From positions 248,001 to 312,000 of the forward strand of contig JAJLPB010000007.1 in NCBI GenBank assembly GCA_025548565.1: a stretch of DNA of 64,000 nucleotides, read 5' to 3'. The number at the start of each line of letters is the position of its first letter. Within the stretch, counting starts at the first letter, position 1. Source of the stretch: Rugamonas sp. A1-17. GTDB lineage: Bacteria; Pseudomonadota; Gammaproteobacteria; Burkholderiales; Burkholderiaceae_D. The translations under genes and the position numbers were made by a program. Below the pieces are notes generated by a model that saw only the letters and a list, made by a program, of their open reading frames with translations, did not search any database and had not been told where the DNA came from. Shown here in pieces: positions 54,827 to 63,908 of the stretch.

Positions 54827-55297
54827 TTAGAAGAACCAGCCATACGGAAATCCGTAACGCCACACATTGAATAGCTCAGAGGAGCTCTCAACTCCACAAA
54901 TGTGCATCACTTTCGCCAGGTACGCCAGAATCTGATCACGTTCCTCAGATTCTGAGGTGTCGAAATTAGCCAGCGTAGTCTTCATTGCTTTAAGCACGGT
55001 CGAACGTTGTGGCCGCATGGGCAGCTCAGCAATCAGTGATTGAATTGCCGAATCCACTGCTGCCTGTGCAGCCGACCTTTGCGACTCATTAGCTGCCCCA
55101 GGGCAGAACGTACTGGCATCTGGTCCGAACTTATGCTCCAACTGCAAACTATGCAAGCGCTGAATAACCTCAGGTGTTACAGCCAATTTCTCATCATTAA
55201 AGCCAGTGGGCCAAACATAAAAAGTTAGTCCATACATTCCGGCAAGTATGATCGTCACGAGTAATAAAAGCGTGCCTGCAAATATCTTCAAAAACAA
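54827..55297 (-). CDS. DUF4844 protein with N-terminal membrane anchor
   Basis: 156 residues: a membrane segment (FLKIFAGTLLLLVTIILAGM) and then a DUF4844 domain with ELPMRPQRSTVLKAMKTTLA and the tail HICGVESSSELFNVWRYGFP. DUF4844 proteins are of unknown role. Island unit; the repeat that should follow the gene before it is interrupted by an insertion sequence just upstream of this start. Confidence 0.75.
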   Translation of the reverse strand: MFLKIFAGTLLLLVTIILAGMYGLTFYVWPTGFNDEKLAVTPEVIQRLHSLQLEHKFGPDASTFCPGAANESQRSAAQAAVDSAIQSLIAELPMRPQRSTVLKAMKTTLANFDTSESEERDQILAYLAKVMHICGVESSSELFNVWRYGFPYGWFF

Positions 55298-55336
55298 CTC
55301 GACTCCTATTTATTAGCTCGCAAAAGGTCAATGTAT

Positions 55337-55349
55337 GGCAGCTATTGGC
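55337..55349. repeat. Array repeat E10, left half (split by IS)
   Basis: GGCAGCTATTGGC (55337-55349) is half of a repeat. With the right half (56582-56596) and one GC removed it restores GCTATTGGCCGAAGTCAGCC, a normal copy. Confidence 0.7.
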
Positions 55350-55376
55350 TGCGGATTCAATCGGTCGACGCAACAC
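55350..55376 (+). repeat. IS left terminal inverted repeat
   Basis: 27 bases identical to the complement of 56555-56581. Confidence 0.9.
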
Positions 55377-55413
55377 TCTAACCTAGACCCATTAGGTTTC
55401 AGGAGTGTTGAAG

Positions 55414-56574
55414 ATGAAACAGCGACCTCGAATCCATTACACCGAAAGCCAGAAGGCGCTGATGTGGGAGCGCTGGAAGCAAGGCGACTCGTTACAGATG
55501 ATAGCCCAGTTGTTCGACCGGAACCATTCCTCGATTCAACCTATTCTGGCGGAGACGGGTGGCATACCTCCGGCCCCCCGATGCCGCTCCAGGTTGGCCT
55601 TGACGTTGATAGAACGCGAGGAAATATCGCGTGCAGTGGTTGCCGGCGCCTCAATTCGGGCAATCGCCGCACGCATCGGGCGCGCACCATCGACCATCAG
55701 CCGAGAAATCCAACGCAACGGCGGCCGCACACATTATCGCGCGGTTCAAGCCGATCAGCATGCTTGGGATCAGGCACGTCGCCCCAAACCCTGTAAGCTG
55801 GCGGAGAACCGGATGCTGGCCAACATGGTCACCAGCAAGTTCCAATTGCAGTGGTCGCCGGAACAGGTTGCTGGATGGCTCAGGCAACTGTTCCCGGTCT
55901 ACGAGGAGTATCACGTGTCGCACGAGACGATCTATCGCAGCCTTTACATTCAGGCGCGCGGCGCCCTGAAGAAGGAGCTGCTGGAGCATTTAAGGCGCTC
56001 ACGGGCCATGCGTCGCTCACGCCATCACACTCAGAAGACCGACAACCACGGCCGAATCAAGGATGCGGTGTCGATCAGTGAACGGCCTGCGACGGCGGAG
56101 GACCGCGCCGTGCCTGGGCATTGGGAAGGCGACCTACTGTTCGGCAGCCACAACAGCCAGATTGCCACCCTCGTTGAGCGCCAGACACGTTACGTCATGC
56201 TGGTGAAAGTGACAGGTAAGGATACCGAGACAGTCGTCAACGCACTGATCGAGAACGCTCGCAGATTGCCGCACGAGCTCTATAAATCGCTGACGTGGGA
56301 TCGCGGCAAAGAAATGGCTGCGCACAAACGGTTCACGCTGGCTACCGACATTCAGGTGTATTTTTGTGATCCGCAAAATCCCTGGCAGCGCGGGTCGAAT
56401 GAAAATACCAATGGGTTGCTGCGGCAATATTTTCCGAAGGGACTGGACCTGTCGAGCTATTCACAGGATAAACTAGACGAAGTAGCCAGAAGGTTGAACG
56501 AGCGCCCGAGGAAGACGCTCGACTACCAGACACCGGCTCAACGATTTGACCGATGTGTTGCGTCGACCGATTGA
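55414..56574 (+). CDS. IS30-family transposase
   Basis: 386 residues. The N-terminus holds a helix-turn-helix pair (GDSLQMIAQLFDRNHSSIQP and SIRAIAARIGRAPSTISREI). The DDE catalytic domain shows Asp in PGHWEGDLLFG, Asp in KSLTWDRGKEM and Glu in GSNENTNGLLRQYFPKGLDL, the signature of IS30 transposases. Start at 55414 has AGGAG at 55401-55405. Full-length, so probably active. Confidence 0.92.
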   Translation: MKQRPRIHYTESQKALMWERWKQGDSLQMIAQLFDRNHSSIQPILAETGGIPPAPRCRSRLALTLIEREEISRAVVAGASIRAIAARIGRAPSTISREIQRNGGRTHYRAVQADQHAWDQARRPKPCKLAENRMLANMVTSKFQLQWSPEQVAGWLRQLFPVYEEYHVSHETIYRSLYIQARGALKKELLEHLRRSRAMRRSRHHTQKTDNHGRIKDAVSISERPATAEDRAVPGHWEGDLLFGSHNSQIATLVERQTRYVMLVKVTGKDTETVVNALIENARRLPHELYKSLTWDRGKEMAAHKRFTLATDIQVYFCDPQNPWQRGSNENTNGLLRQYFPKGLDLSSYSQDKLDEVARRLNERPRKTLDYQTPAQRFDRCVASTD

Positions 56575-56581
56575 ATCCGCA
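56555..56581 (-). repeat. IS right terminal inverted repeat
   Basis: 27 bases, complement of the left repeat. It ends at the 2-bp GC target duplication. Confidence 0.9.
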
Positions 56582-56596
56582 GCCGAAGTCAGCCAT
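56582..56596. repeat. Array repeat E10, right half (split by IS)
   Basis: GCCGAAGTCAGCC continues the repeat interrupted at 55349. It overlaps the stop codon of the 56589 gene. Confidence 0.7.
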
Positions 56597-56915
56597 TTGG
56601 TGTCAGCCAACGAAGGAATGTCGTACCCATGATAGCTAACACCACGCCAAGGCCGAAATTGAACATTGGCGCAGCGATTAAAATTTCACCGTGCCCTACG
56701 GTCACATGGTGATCCAAAAAATCAAATAAAGACAGCACGCCATAGAACAGCGCGGCGCCAGAAATGAGCCCTGACAAGATGGACGATATTCCGAAGTAAA
56801 CAATGCAACGAAACCGGTCTTTTCCTTTTTGAATGGCCGAAAGCGACTTGGTGAAAGCGAGAGCCACTAATCCCATAGTAACGAAAAATGTTGAGTAGTA
56901 GATATATTCTGCCAT
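56589..56915 (-). CDS. Small membrane protein of unknown function
   Basis: 108 residues started at the ATG at 56915 (MAEYIYYSTFFVTMGLVALA) with three predicted membrane helices, the second around YFGISSILSGLISGAALFYG and the third around FNFGLGVVLAIMGTTFL. No family recognised. Island unit; its terminal repeat carries the IS. Confidence 0.6.
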   Translation of the reverse strand: MAEYIYYSTFFVTMGLVALAFTKSLSAIQKGKDRFRCIVYFGISSILSGLISGAALFYGVLSLFDFLDHHVTVGHGEILIAAPMFNFGLGVVLAIMGTTFLRWLTPNG

Positions 56916-56945
56916 GTTCAAATGTGGATTTCTCTACCTATTTCA

Positions 56946-56972
56946 ACGACCGGTAATGGCCGGTAGCGTCAG
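56946..56972. repeat. Array repeat E12
   Basis: ACCGG (56949-56953) pairs with CCGGT (56960-56964) around TAATGG. It lies 2 bases from the stop codon of the 56974 gene. Confidence 0.7.
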
Positions 56973-56973
56973 A

Positions 56974-57276
56974 TTACCTCTGGCGCTCAGCGGCAATTCG
57001 TTCGATGGTCCGAATTCCAGCGACCATCTTTTCTCGCGCCGACGAATTTGCTGAATGAACAGTTATCTTTGGCGACCGGAAGCCACGCAGTGCAACTGCT
57101 TCTTCAATCCATAGCACGACGTCATATCCGGTGCCACGCTCATCATCACCAAGATCGTGGTCCAAGCTCAATTCATCTACCGCTCCCGTTTCCAAGAGCG
57201 TTATGGCTTCACTTGGCCAATAAACACGCACCCATCCGTCAGGAGTGGCGCGCTCATCATCTAAAAATACTCGCAT
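56974..57276 (-). CDS. Cyclic-phosphate-processing receiver-domain protein
   Basis: 100 residues beginning MRVFLDDERATPDGWVRVYW. The sequence ELSLDHDLGDDERGTGYDVV with PKITVHSANSSAREKM matches the small stand-alone domain called cyclic-phosphate-processing receiver, a relative of response-regulator receivers with conserved Asp and His rather than a phosphorylation site. It is thought to act on cyclic phosphate ends of nucleotides or sugars. Cytoplasmic. Island unit. Confidence 0.8.
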   Translation of the reverse strand: MRVFLDDERATPDGWVRVYWPSEAITLLETGAVDELSLDHDLGDDERGTGYDVVLWIEEAVALRGFRSPKITVHSANSSAREKMVAGIRTIERIAAERQR

Positions 57277-57296
57277 GGTCAGTCAATCGATTGGGG

Positions 57297-57327
57297 TCGT
57301 CTGCTCCTGGCCGAAAACCGCTTACAG
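57297..57327. repeat. Array repeat E13
   Basis: GTCTGCTCCTGGCCGAAAAC (57299-57318) fits the core and ends at the stop codon of the 57328 gene. Confidence 0.65.
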
Positions 57328-57720
57328 CTAACTCTCTTGTGTAGGTGAACCCCACATGTCCGTATAGAACTGCCGAATTTCCGTTGCTATAAACTTCCAC
57401 GCCCAGACTTTGTCTTCCATACTAGCATCCCACATGATGTTCTCTGCATAGGAAACATCGATAATGACACGAAGTTTTTCCGGATCAGCACGATATGCGT
57501 TGGCTAAGAAGTCGGTATGCGCTTGGACCGCTTCGCTATCTCTACGCAGGATTGCCTCGGTAGTGCGATCCGCAAATGCCTCGACCCAGTTTAGCGCCAC
57601 TTGATCTTCATTCGGATTCCAGCCACGCTCCCGAAGCCATTGATCAGTCAGTATCGCCTCTGCCGGGAGATGTACGCGGAGCTTATCGACGAGTTGCTTG
57701 TTGGAATCGAATTCGGTCAT
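57328..57720 (-). CDS. Hypothetical protein (DUF7674-like)
   Basis: 130 residues, no signal peptide. The sequence starts MTEFDSNKQLVDKLRVHLPA and has WVEAFADRTTEAILRRDSEA and IIDVSYAENIMWDAS, a helical fold that resembles DUF7674-type proteins of unknown role; this is a tentative match. Last clear gene of the island at its upstream end. Confidence 0.6.
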   Translation of the reverse strand: MTEFDSNKQLVDKLRVHLPAEAILTDQWLRERGWNPNEDQVALNWVEAFADRTTEAILRRDSEAVQAHTDFLANAYRADPEKLRVIIDVSYAENIMWDASMEDKVWAWKFIATEIRQFYTDMWGSPTQES

Positions 57721-58040
57721 TATCGAGAAGAAACTGACAGCGGCGGCTTCTGGCTGAACACGCTCAGCATATCAGCTTGCCCAACTGCAAAGCTCACGCA
57801 TTCCCACGCAGGCGAAAGCTGGGCTTCGTGTGATCAATAACAAGAGCTCTCGCAAATGCCATCGATAGGAGGGCATCGCGAAGAGCTTGCACTTTGGCGT
57901 GTAGACAGTCCGAACTCTCTCAAAGGCAGGCCATTTTCCAAAATTATAAAAAGGTTGCTTAAGGGAAAAACTCGGACTATGATGAAGTTATACACAGACC
58001 TAAATAATGTCTAACGTTGTCATAATCATAGGTGAGCGCC
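57721..58040. other. Gap at the upstream edge of the island
   Basis: 320 bases without a convincing gene. It holds a weak repeat copy, E14 (GCGGCTTCTGGCTGAACACG, 57743-57762), and AT-rich sequence. A possible decayed unit may lie here; nothing else is recognised. Confidence 0.4.
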
Positions 58041-58811
58041 ATGTCACTCAGTGAACCTACTGCCCACTCGATCCGTCGAGGACCGCCGCGCCCGCAAGAT
58101 GCGATGAGTCCTATCCCGGCCTCCGCCAATTCATTTGAAATGACGAGCGAGGATGAGATCGGCGATACGTTGACCCTCCTGGCTGAAAGCGGCGATGCGA
58201 TTTCGATGTATGTCGCGGGCAATCGCGAGCCGGTGCTTGGCCGCATTCTGTCGGTCGATCCCGAACAGCCGCATTTCGTGATGGAGTTGAACGAAGGCTC
58301 GGTCCTGCCGCCTGGTAAAGTCACCTTTGTCACCTGGCTGACCTCCGCGAAGCTGCAATTCCGCCTGTCCAGCGAGGAGTGGACCTCGGTTCCCGGCAGC
58401 CCGAATCTGATTCCCATGGTATTCCCCGAGACCTGCGCCGTGCTGAACCGGCGCGCCTCGGAGCGGGTGGAAACGCCGTTGGCGGTCACCTTCAGTGCCT
58501 CGTTCGAGTTGAACGGTAAGTTTTATGAGTTGCCCATCTACGATTTCTCCCTGGGCGGAATCGGCCTGCGCTGCACGAAGAACGCTGTGAAAGGTTTGCT
58601 CAAGGGCCGAAAGCTGCTGAATGTGCAGCTGGAACTGGAATCGGAATCCGTCATCGTCCCGGAAATGGAGGTGCGCGTCACGCGCTCTTATAAATCCTTC
58701 CTATTGGGCGAGCAACTCCATATCGGCTGCATGTTCGTAAATCCCACACCGGAGGCGGAGGCCGATATCAAAACACTGCTGGCCCACATCCACAACATCC
58801 CGCAGGACTAG
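58041..58811 (+). CDS. YcgR-like PilZ protein (c-di-GMP binding)
   Basis: 256 residues (ATG at 58041; a GTG at 58032 is also possible). The N-terminal YcgR-type domain is around residues 40-130; the PilZ domain follows, with the c-di-GMP motifs RRASERVETP (RxxxR) and DFSLGGIGLRC (DxSxxG) visible. YcgR binds c-di-GMP and brakes flagellar rotation, so this protein may link c-di-GMP to motility. It stands alone, convergent with the FHA gene. Confidence 0.85.
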   Translation: MSLSEPTAHSIRRGPPRPQDAMSPIPASANSFEMTSEDEIGDTLTLLAESGDAISMYVAGNREPVLGRILSVDPEQPHFVMELNEGSVLPPGKVTFVTWLTSAKLQFRLSSEEWTSVPGSPNLIPMVFPETCAVLNRRASERVETPLAVTFSASFELNGKFYELPIYDFSLGGIGLRCTKNAVKGLLKGRKLLNVQLELESESVIVPEMEVRVTRSYKSFLLGEQLHIGCMFVNPTPEAEADIKTLLAHIHNIPQD

Positions 58812-58832
58812 CGTCCTGCGGGATGCCGGCGT

Positions 58833-59825
58833 TTATTCGGCGCCGTCGTCGTCGTCCTCGGTTTCCGGCGTGCCGTCCTTGACCGCGCGGGCGCGGGCGG
58901 CGTCGGCGGCGATTTTCAGCTTGGATGCGTCGGCCATGAACTGATCGACGCTATGATCCGGGCTGTGCCGCACCTCCGGTGGCAGCAGCACCGACATGTA
59001 CAGCTCGTCGGCGGCGCGGCCCGTTCCCTGCAGATTGGTCATCAACATCAGCGCGGCGCCGCCCACCAGCATCACCCAGCTGCTGATCGCGAAGCGCCGT
59101 GGATGGTGGGGCTTGATGGTGACCAGGTGGAAGAACAGCATGCCGCAGGCGATCGCCAGCGTGACCAGGTTGCCGTAGCGGGTGAACACCTCGGCCGACC
59201 ACGCATAGGCCAGCACCGAACTGACGACCTTCCACACGCCGACCACGGCCAGCGCGCTGCCAAGGATGAACAAGTGTCGCCCCAGCCGCGCATGGACACC
59301 GAACAGGCGGTTGGCCAGCGCCCACACGCCGCTCCACACCAGGCCGGCGGCCAGGCTGGTGGCCAGCACCTGCAGGTAGCGGATCAGCGCGAATGGTTCG
59401 ACGTCGGACAGCCAGGTTTCCAGGCAGGTGAAGATGGCGATCAGCGCCAGGCCGATGGTGGCCGGCGCCGCGCCTTCCCAGCCGTGCATGGTGGTGTCGG
59501 CGCGTTCGTCGGCGACCGGGAAGTCGGCCGCGCGCACGCGCAGGCGCGTGTGGCCGAGGCGCACCATGGTGTCGCCGTCCAGCACCATGATGGTCTGGCG
59601 CTTGCCGTTCAGGTAGCTGCCGTTCTTGCTGCCGAGGTCGCGCAGCACCAGCCGCCCTTGTTCGTCGGCGTCGACCACCGCGTGGGCGGCGGCGCTGTGC
59701 GCGTCGTCGAGGATGACGTCGTTATCGTAGCTGCGGCCCAGGCGGATCGGCAGCGCGTCCACCTTGTGACGGTGCAGCACGTCGCCGTTGCGGGCCAGGA
59801 TCTCGATGAAGTAGGGGGCTTTCAT
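58833..59825 (-). CDS. FHA-domain membrane protein
   Basis: 330 residues. The N-terminal FHA domain (about 20-95) shows the phosphothreonine-binding pattern RLGRSYDNDVILDDAHSAAA and LRDLGSKNGSYLNGKR. After a linker come five or so membrane helices from residue 120 to 265 and an acidic tail. It overlaps the protease gene upstream by 4 bases (ATGA), so the two are co-translated. This suggests a phospho-dependent link between the cytoplasm and a periplasmic protease; which kinase is involved is unknown. Confidence 0.85.
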   Translation of the reverse strand: MKAPYFIEILARNGDVLHRHKVDALPIRLGRSYDNDVILDDAHSAAAHAVVDADEQGRLVLRDLGSKNGSYLNGKRQTIMVLDGDTMVRLGHTRLRVRAADFPVADERADTTMHGWEGAAPATIGLALIAIFTCLETWLSDVEPFALIRYLQVLATSLAAGLVWSGVWALANRLFGVHARLGRHLFILGSALAVVGVWKVVSSVLAYAWSAEVFTRYGNLVTLAIACGMLFFHLVTIKPHHPRRFAISSWVMLVGGAALMLMTNLQGTGRAADELYMSVLLPPEVRHSPDHSVDQFMADASKLKIAADAARARAVKDGTPETEDDDDGAE

Positions 59826-61246
59826 TGCGCGCCTCCCTTGGCCGCCACGGCGGGCTTCTTGACCACCACCGGCGCCAGGCCGATCGAGTCGATGAACACG
59901 CGCGACAGGCGCAGGCCGTTTTCATACGAGACGCCGTGCGCGTCGAGCCGGCTTTGCAAACTCATCAGGCCCTGGTCGGTGGTCGCGGTCAGCAGCGCGA
60001 AGTCGTACAGGCCCGCGAATTTGCGGTAGGCGCGCACGCACAGCACGGCGCGCAGCGGCACGTCCTTGTTCTTGACGAAGTCCTCGGTGCATTGCGGGCC
60101 GGTCAGGCGGGTGTCCTTGTTGGTGCCGAAGTGCTCGTTCTTGAACGAGGCGCTGGCCAGTTGCGCGAAGCGCAGCTGGCCCAGGCCGGTGCTGCGCAGG
60201 TACTGATGGCGTATGCTCAGTTGCCCCGTCTGCAGCGAGCCGCTGACGAAGATGGCCGACTCCATCGCGCAACTGGCGTCGTCCACCGTGAACGGCTTGT
60301 CGGCCTTGACGTTGGAGCGGCCCCAGCAGCGCATCTGCTCGGACTCGCGCACCGGCACTTGATACGGGCCCATCGGCTTCAGGCTCAGCGGGCTGGCCAG
60401 CAGCTGGTCGACCATGGCGCGCTGGTGGGTCAGCAGCTGGGCCGCGACGATGGCGGTGAAATCGGATGGCGCCTTCTTCTGCTGCTCCACGCGCTTGAGC
60501 AGGTCCTGCGCGTAGCGGGCCGGCACCAGGAAGCTGACCAGCTCGCCATCGAGGCGCTTGGAGACGTTGACGCCGGCCACCGCGCCGTCCACCGTCACGC
60601 TGGGGCCGCCGCTCATGCCGGAGTTGATCGGGCCGGTGAACATCAGCTGGTCGTAGAAGCTGCGCGCGATCACGCCGTTGTAGGCGCCTTCGGAAATGGC
60701 GAAGCCCAGGTCGAGCGGATTGCCCAGCGAGTACAGGTACTGGCCCTGCGTCAGCTTGGCCAGCTGATCGGGGATCTTGAAGAAGCCGGTGCCGTTGCGG
60801 CTCACGCGCAGCACGGCCAGGTCGTGCAGCACGTCCACCGCCAGCAGTTCGACGTTGCCGCGCTGGCCGCTGGTGTCCACCCATTCGCCGACGTAGGTGT
60901 CGGGATCGAGCGCGAACTGCGACACCACGTGGTAGTTGGTGACCACCAGGTTGCTGGTGCCGATCAAAAAGCCGGAGCCGACCGACGATTGCGTGCGGCC
61001 GCTTTTGAGCAGCGAGCGCACTTGCAGGATGTCGTTTTTGGCGGAAGCGTACAGATGCTGGGCCGAGCTGGAGGGCTGCGGCAGCGGGGTGGCGTCGGCG
61101 TTGTCGGTGGCGGGCGCCGAGGCCTTGGCCGAGGACTGCGCGGCGGCCAGTGGCGGCGTGGCCGGGGTGGTGGCGGCCGGAGCGGCCAGCGCCGTGGCGC
61201 TGGCCCAGCTCAGGGCGATGGAGACAACAAGCTTGTTAAATTTCAT
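59822..61246 (-). CDS. Trypsin-like periplasmic serine protease
   Basis: 474 residues. Start at 61246 with AAGGA just upstream (MKFNKLVVSIALSWASATAL, cleavage at LAA). A Pro/Ala/Ser-rich linker precedes the S1-type protease domain with the triad His in VVTNYHVVSQF, Asp in DVLHDLAVLRV and Ser in NSGMSGGPSV. No PDZ domain follows, unlike DegP. The C-terminal 200 residues are a unique domain with several Cys. It is coupled to the FHA protein gene by a 4-base overlap. Confidence 0.88.
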   Translation of the reverse strand: MKFNKLVVSIALSWASATALAAPAATTPATPPLAAAQSSAKASAPATDNADATPLPQPSSSAQHLYASAKNDILQVRSLLKSGRTQSSVGSGFLIGTSNLVVTNYHVVSQFALDPDTYVGEWVDTSGQRGNVELLAVDVLHDLAVLRVSRNGTGFFKIPDQLAKLTQGQYLYSLGNPLDLGFAISEGAYNGVIARSFYDQLMFTGPINSGMSGGPSVTVDGAVAGVNVSKRLDGELVSFLVPARYAQDLLKRVEQQKKAPSDFTAIVAAQLLTHQRAMVDQLLASPLSLKPMGPYQVPVRESEQMRCWGRSNVKADKPFTVDDASCAMESAIFVSGSLQTGQLSIRHQYLRSTGLGQLRFAQLASASFKNEHFGTNKDTRLTGPQCTEDFVKNKDVPLRAVLCVRAYRKFAGLYDFALLTATTDQGLMSLQSRLDAHGVSYENGLRLSRVFIDSIGLAPVVVKKPAVAAKGGAQ

Positions 61247-61266
61247 GCAATCCTTAAAAATCAACC

Positions 61267-61935
61267 TTACAGCGCGCCATCCTCCACCGGGGCCGGGGTC
61301 AGCGGCGTCATCATGTGGCCCAGCTTGGCGGCCTTGGTATTCAGGTAGTGCTGGTTGAAGGCGTTGCGGTTGACCAGCAGCGGTACGCGCTCGGCCACCT
61401 CGATGCCCAGTTTGGTCATGGCATCGATCTTACGCGGATTATTGGTCATCAGGCGTAAGCTTTTAACGCCGAACTGCGCCAGCATCGGCTGCACCAGGCC
61501 GTAGGTGCGCTGGTCGGGCTTGAAGCCCAGCTGTTCGTTGGCCTGCACCGTGTCGGCGCCGGCCTCCTGCAGGCGGTAGGCGCGGATCTTGTTGACCAGG
61601 CCGATGCCCCGGCCTTCCTGGCGCAGGTACAGCAGCACGCCACGGCCCTCGGCGGCGATGCGCTTGAGCGCGCCTTCGAGCTGGGCGCCGCAATCGCAGC
61701 GCTGCGAGAACAGCACGTCGCCGGTCAGGCACTCGGAATGCACGCGCGCCAGCACCGGCTCGCCGTTGCCGATATCGCCCAGCACCATCGCCAGGTGTTC
61801 CTTGCCGGTGGCCTTTTCGACAAAGGCGTGCAGCGTGAACTGGGCCCAGGGGGTCGGCAGGGCGCAGGAAGTCATGTAATCCAGTTCGTCGGTTGCCGGG
61901 GTTGCTGCGCTCTGCGACATAGCTATGCTCTTCAA
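61267..61935 (-). CDS. ribA: GTP cyclohydrolase II
   Basis: 222 residues, first step of riboflavin synthesis. The zinc-binding motif CLTGDVLFSQRCDCGAQ (three Cys) and the GTP-binding region YLRQEGRGIGLVNKIRAYRL are intact, as is LMTNNPRKIDAM. A second in-frame ATG is at 61920. An intrinsic terminator lies upstream, separating it from the pirin gene. I see no FMN riboswitch before it. Confidence 0.95.
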   Translation of the reverse strand: MKSIAMSQSAATPATDELDYMTSCALPTPWAQFTLHAFVEKATGKEHLAMVLGDIGNGEPVLARVHSECLTGDVLFSQRCDCGAQLEGALKRIAAEGRGVLLYLRQEGRGIGLVNKIRAYRLQEAGADTVQANEQLGFKPDQRTYGLVQPMLAQFGVKSLRLMTNNPRKIDAMTKLGIEVAERVPLLVNRNAFNQHYLNTKAAKLGHMMTPLTPAPVEDGAL

Positions 61936-61952
61936 TTGATTGATATTCAGGT

Positions 61953-61996
61953 AAAAAAGGCGCGCCGGGCTGTTCGAACAGACCCGGCGCGCCCTT
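61953..61996 (-). terminator. Terminator after pirin gene (minus strand)
   Basis: GGCGCGCCGGG (61959-61969) pairs with CCCGGCGCGCC (61983-61993), an 11-bp stem with an inner CTGTTCGAACAG palindrome. The A run at 61953-61958 gives a T run on the minus-strand transcript. Confidence 0.8.
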
Positions 61997-62054
61997 CATG
62001 ATACCAAAACTGGCGGAAAGTTTTTTTAGGCCGGCCTCTAGCCTGAGTGGGAAC

Positions 62055-62756
<702 letters not shown>

Positions 62757-62897
62757 GATAGGCTCCGTTTCTTTTTAGTTAATGTGCGATAATTTTGAAA
62801 GGTGTTTCGCTATCGCTGCATCCATGAGTCACAGTATATTCCGCTGGCCCTGAATAAAAAAACGGAAAATTTACCTCTCTACTATCGAAAAAATCGA

Positions 62898-63842
62898 ATG
62901 CTCAGACTCAGCCTGGAAGCCCTGCTAATCGTCGACGCCATTGACCGTCGTGGATCGTTCTCGGCCGCAGGCAAGGAATTGCACCGCGTACCGTCGACCA
63001 TCTCCTACACCGTGAGCAAGCTGGAGGACGACCTCGGCGTGCAGGTGTTCGAACGCATCGGCCCGCGCGTGGAGCTGACGGCGGCCGGCGCCGAGCTGCT
63101 CAAGGAAGGGCGCTACCTGCTCAAGGCCGCGCAGGACCTGGAGCACCGCGTGCGCCGCGTGGCGTCCGGTTGGGAGACCGAGCTGGCCGTCGGCATGGAT
63201 TCGATGTTCTCGGCCGGCGTGTTGCGCGACGATATCCACGCCTTCTACCAGGTCGCCCAGCAGACCCGGCTGCGCCTGGTGCGGGAAGCGCTGTCCGGCG
63301 CCTGGGAGGCGCTGCTGGACCGCCGCGCCGACCTGCTGGTGGGCGTGGCGGGCGACGGTCCGGCCGGCGGCGGCTACGTGTCCCAGCCGATCGGCAAGAT
63401 CGGCTTCGTGTTCGCGGTGGCGCCATCGCATCCGCTGGCCTCGGTCGAAGGCAGGCTGGACCGCGTTCAACTGCAGCGGCACCGCGCCGTCAGCGTGGCC
63501 GACTCCGCCCGCCAGATGGCGCCGCGCACCGTCGGCCTGGTGCTGGGCCAGGACACGCTGACCGTGCCCGACATGCACACCAAGTTCCAGTATCAGCTCG
63601 ACGGCATGGGCTTCGGCTTCCTGCCCGAGCCGTGCGCGCGCGCCGCCATCGCCGCCGGCCTGCTGGTGGAAAAGCAGGTCGAGGAACCCAAGCCGGCCGA
63701 GACCTTCCACCTGGCGTGGCGCAGCGGCGAGCGCGGCGCGGCGCTGCAATGGTGGCTGGACCGCATGAAGCAGCCGGGACTGTTCGAGCGGCTGCTGGGG
63801 CATTTGCCCCATCGTTTGATATTGCCCGGTTCGCTTCCATAA
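62898..63842 (+). CDS. LysR-family regulator divergent from pirin
   Basis: 314 residues from the ATG at 62898 (MLRLSLEALLIVDAIDRRGS). The helix-turn-helix region is SFSAAGKELHRVPSTISYTV plus SKLEDDLGVQVFERIGPRVE. An upstream in-frame ATG at 62802 adds 32 residues unlike the family. Its substrate-binding domain follows. Regulates the pirin gene by arrangement; the effector is unknown. Confidence 0.87.
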   Translation: MLRLSLEALLIVDAIDRRGSFSAAGKELHRVPSTISYTVSKLEDDLGVQVFERIGPRVELTAAGAELLKEGRYLLKAAQDLEHRVRRVASGWETELAVGMDSMFSAGVLRDDIHAFYQVAQQTRLRLVREALSGAWEALLDRRADLLVGVAGDGPAGGGYVSQPIGKIGFVFAVAPSHPLASVEGRLDRVQLQRHRAVSVADSARQMAPRTVGLVLGQDTLTVPDMHTKFQYQLDGMGFGFLPEPCARAAIAAGLLVEKQVEEPKPAETFHLAWRSGERGAALQWWLDRMKQPGLFERLLGHLPHRLILPGSLP

Positions 63843-63908
63843 TGTTGGCCGACGCCAATAATTTCGGAGTACCATAGCGGGATCATCGATTGCTTCGCTG
63901 GACACCCC

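Larger units (their letters stand above)
55350..56581 (+). mobile_element. IS30-family insertion sequence
   Basis: 1232 bp with perfect 27-bp terminal inverted repeats (left 55350-55376, starting TGCGGATTCAAT; right 56555-56581). It is flanked by a 2-bp GC duplication (55348-55349 and 56582-56583), the size made by IS30-family elements. It carries one transposase gene and looks intact and recent. The target is the centre of a palindromic island repeat. Confidence 0.9.

Noticed and set aside
49576..57766. A normal chromosomal integron with attC sites
   Set aside because: The repeats lack the GTTRRRY and RYYYAAC core sites at the expected places, and no IntI-type integrase or attI is in the window. 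The likeness is in layout only.
61936..62054. FMN riboswitch upstream of ribA
   Set aside because: Only an intrinsic terminator hairpin is visible; none of the conserved RFN-element sequence is present.
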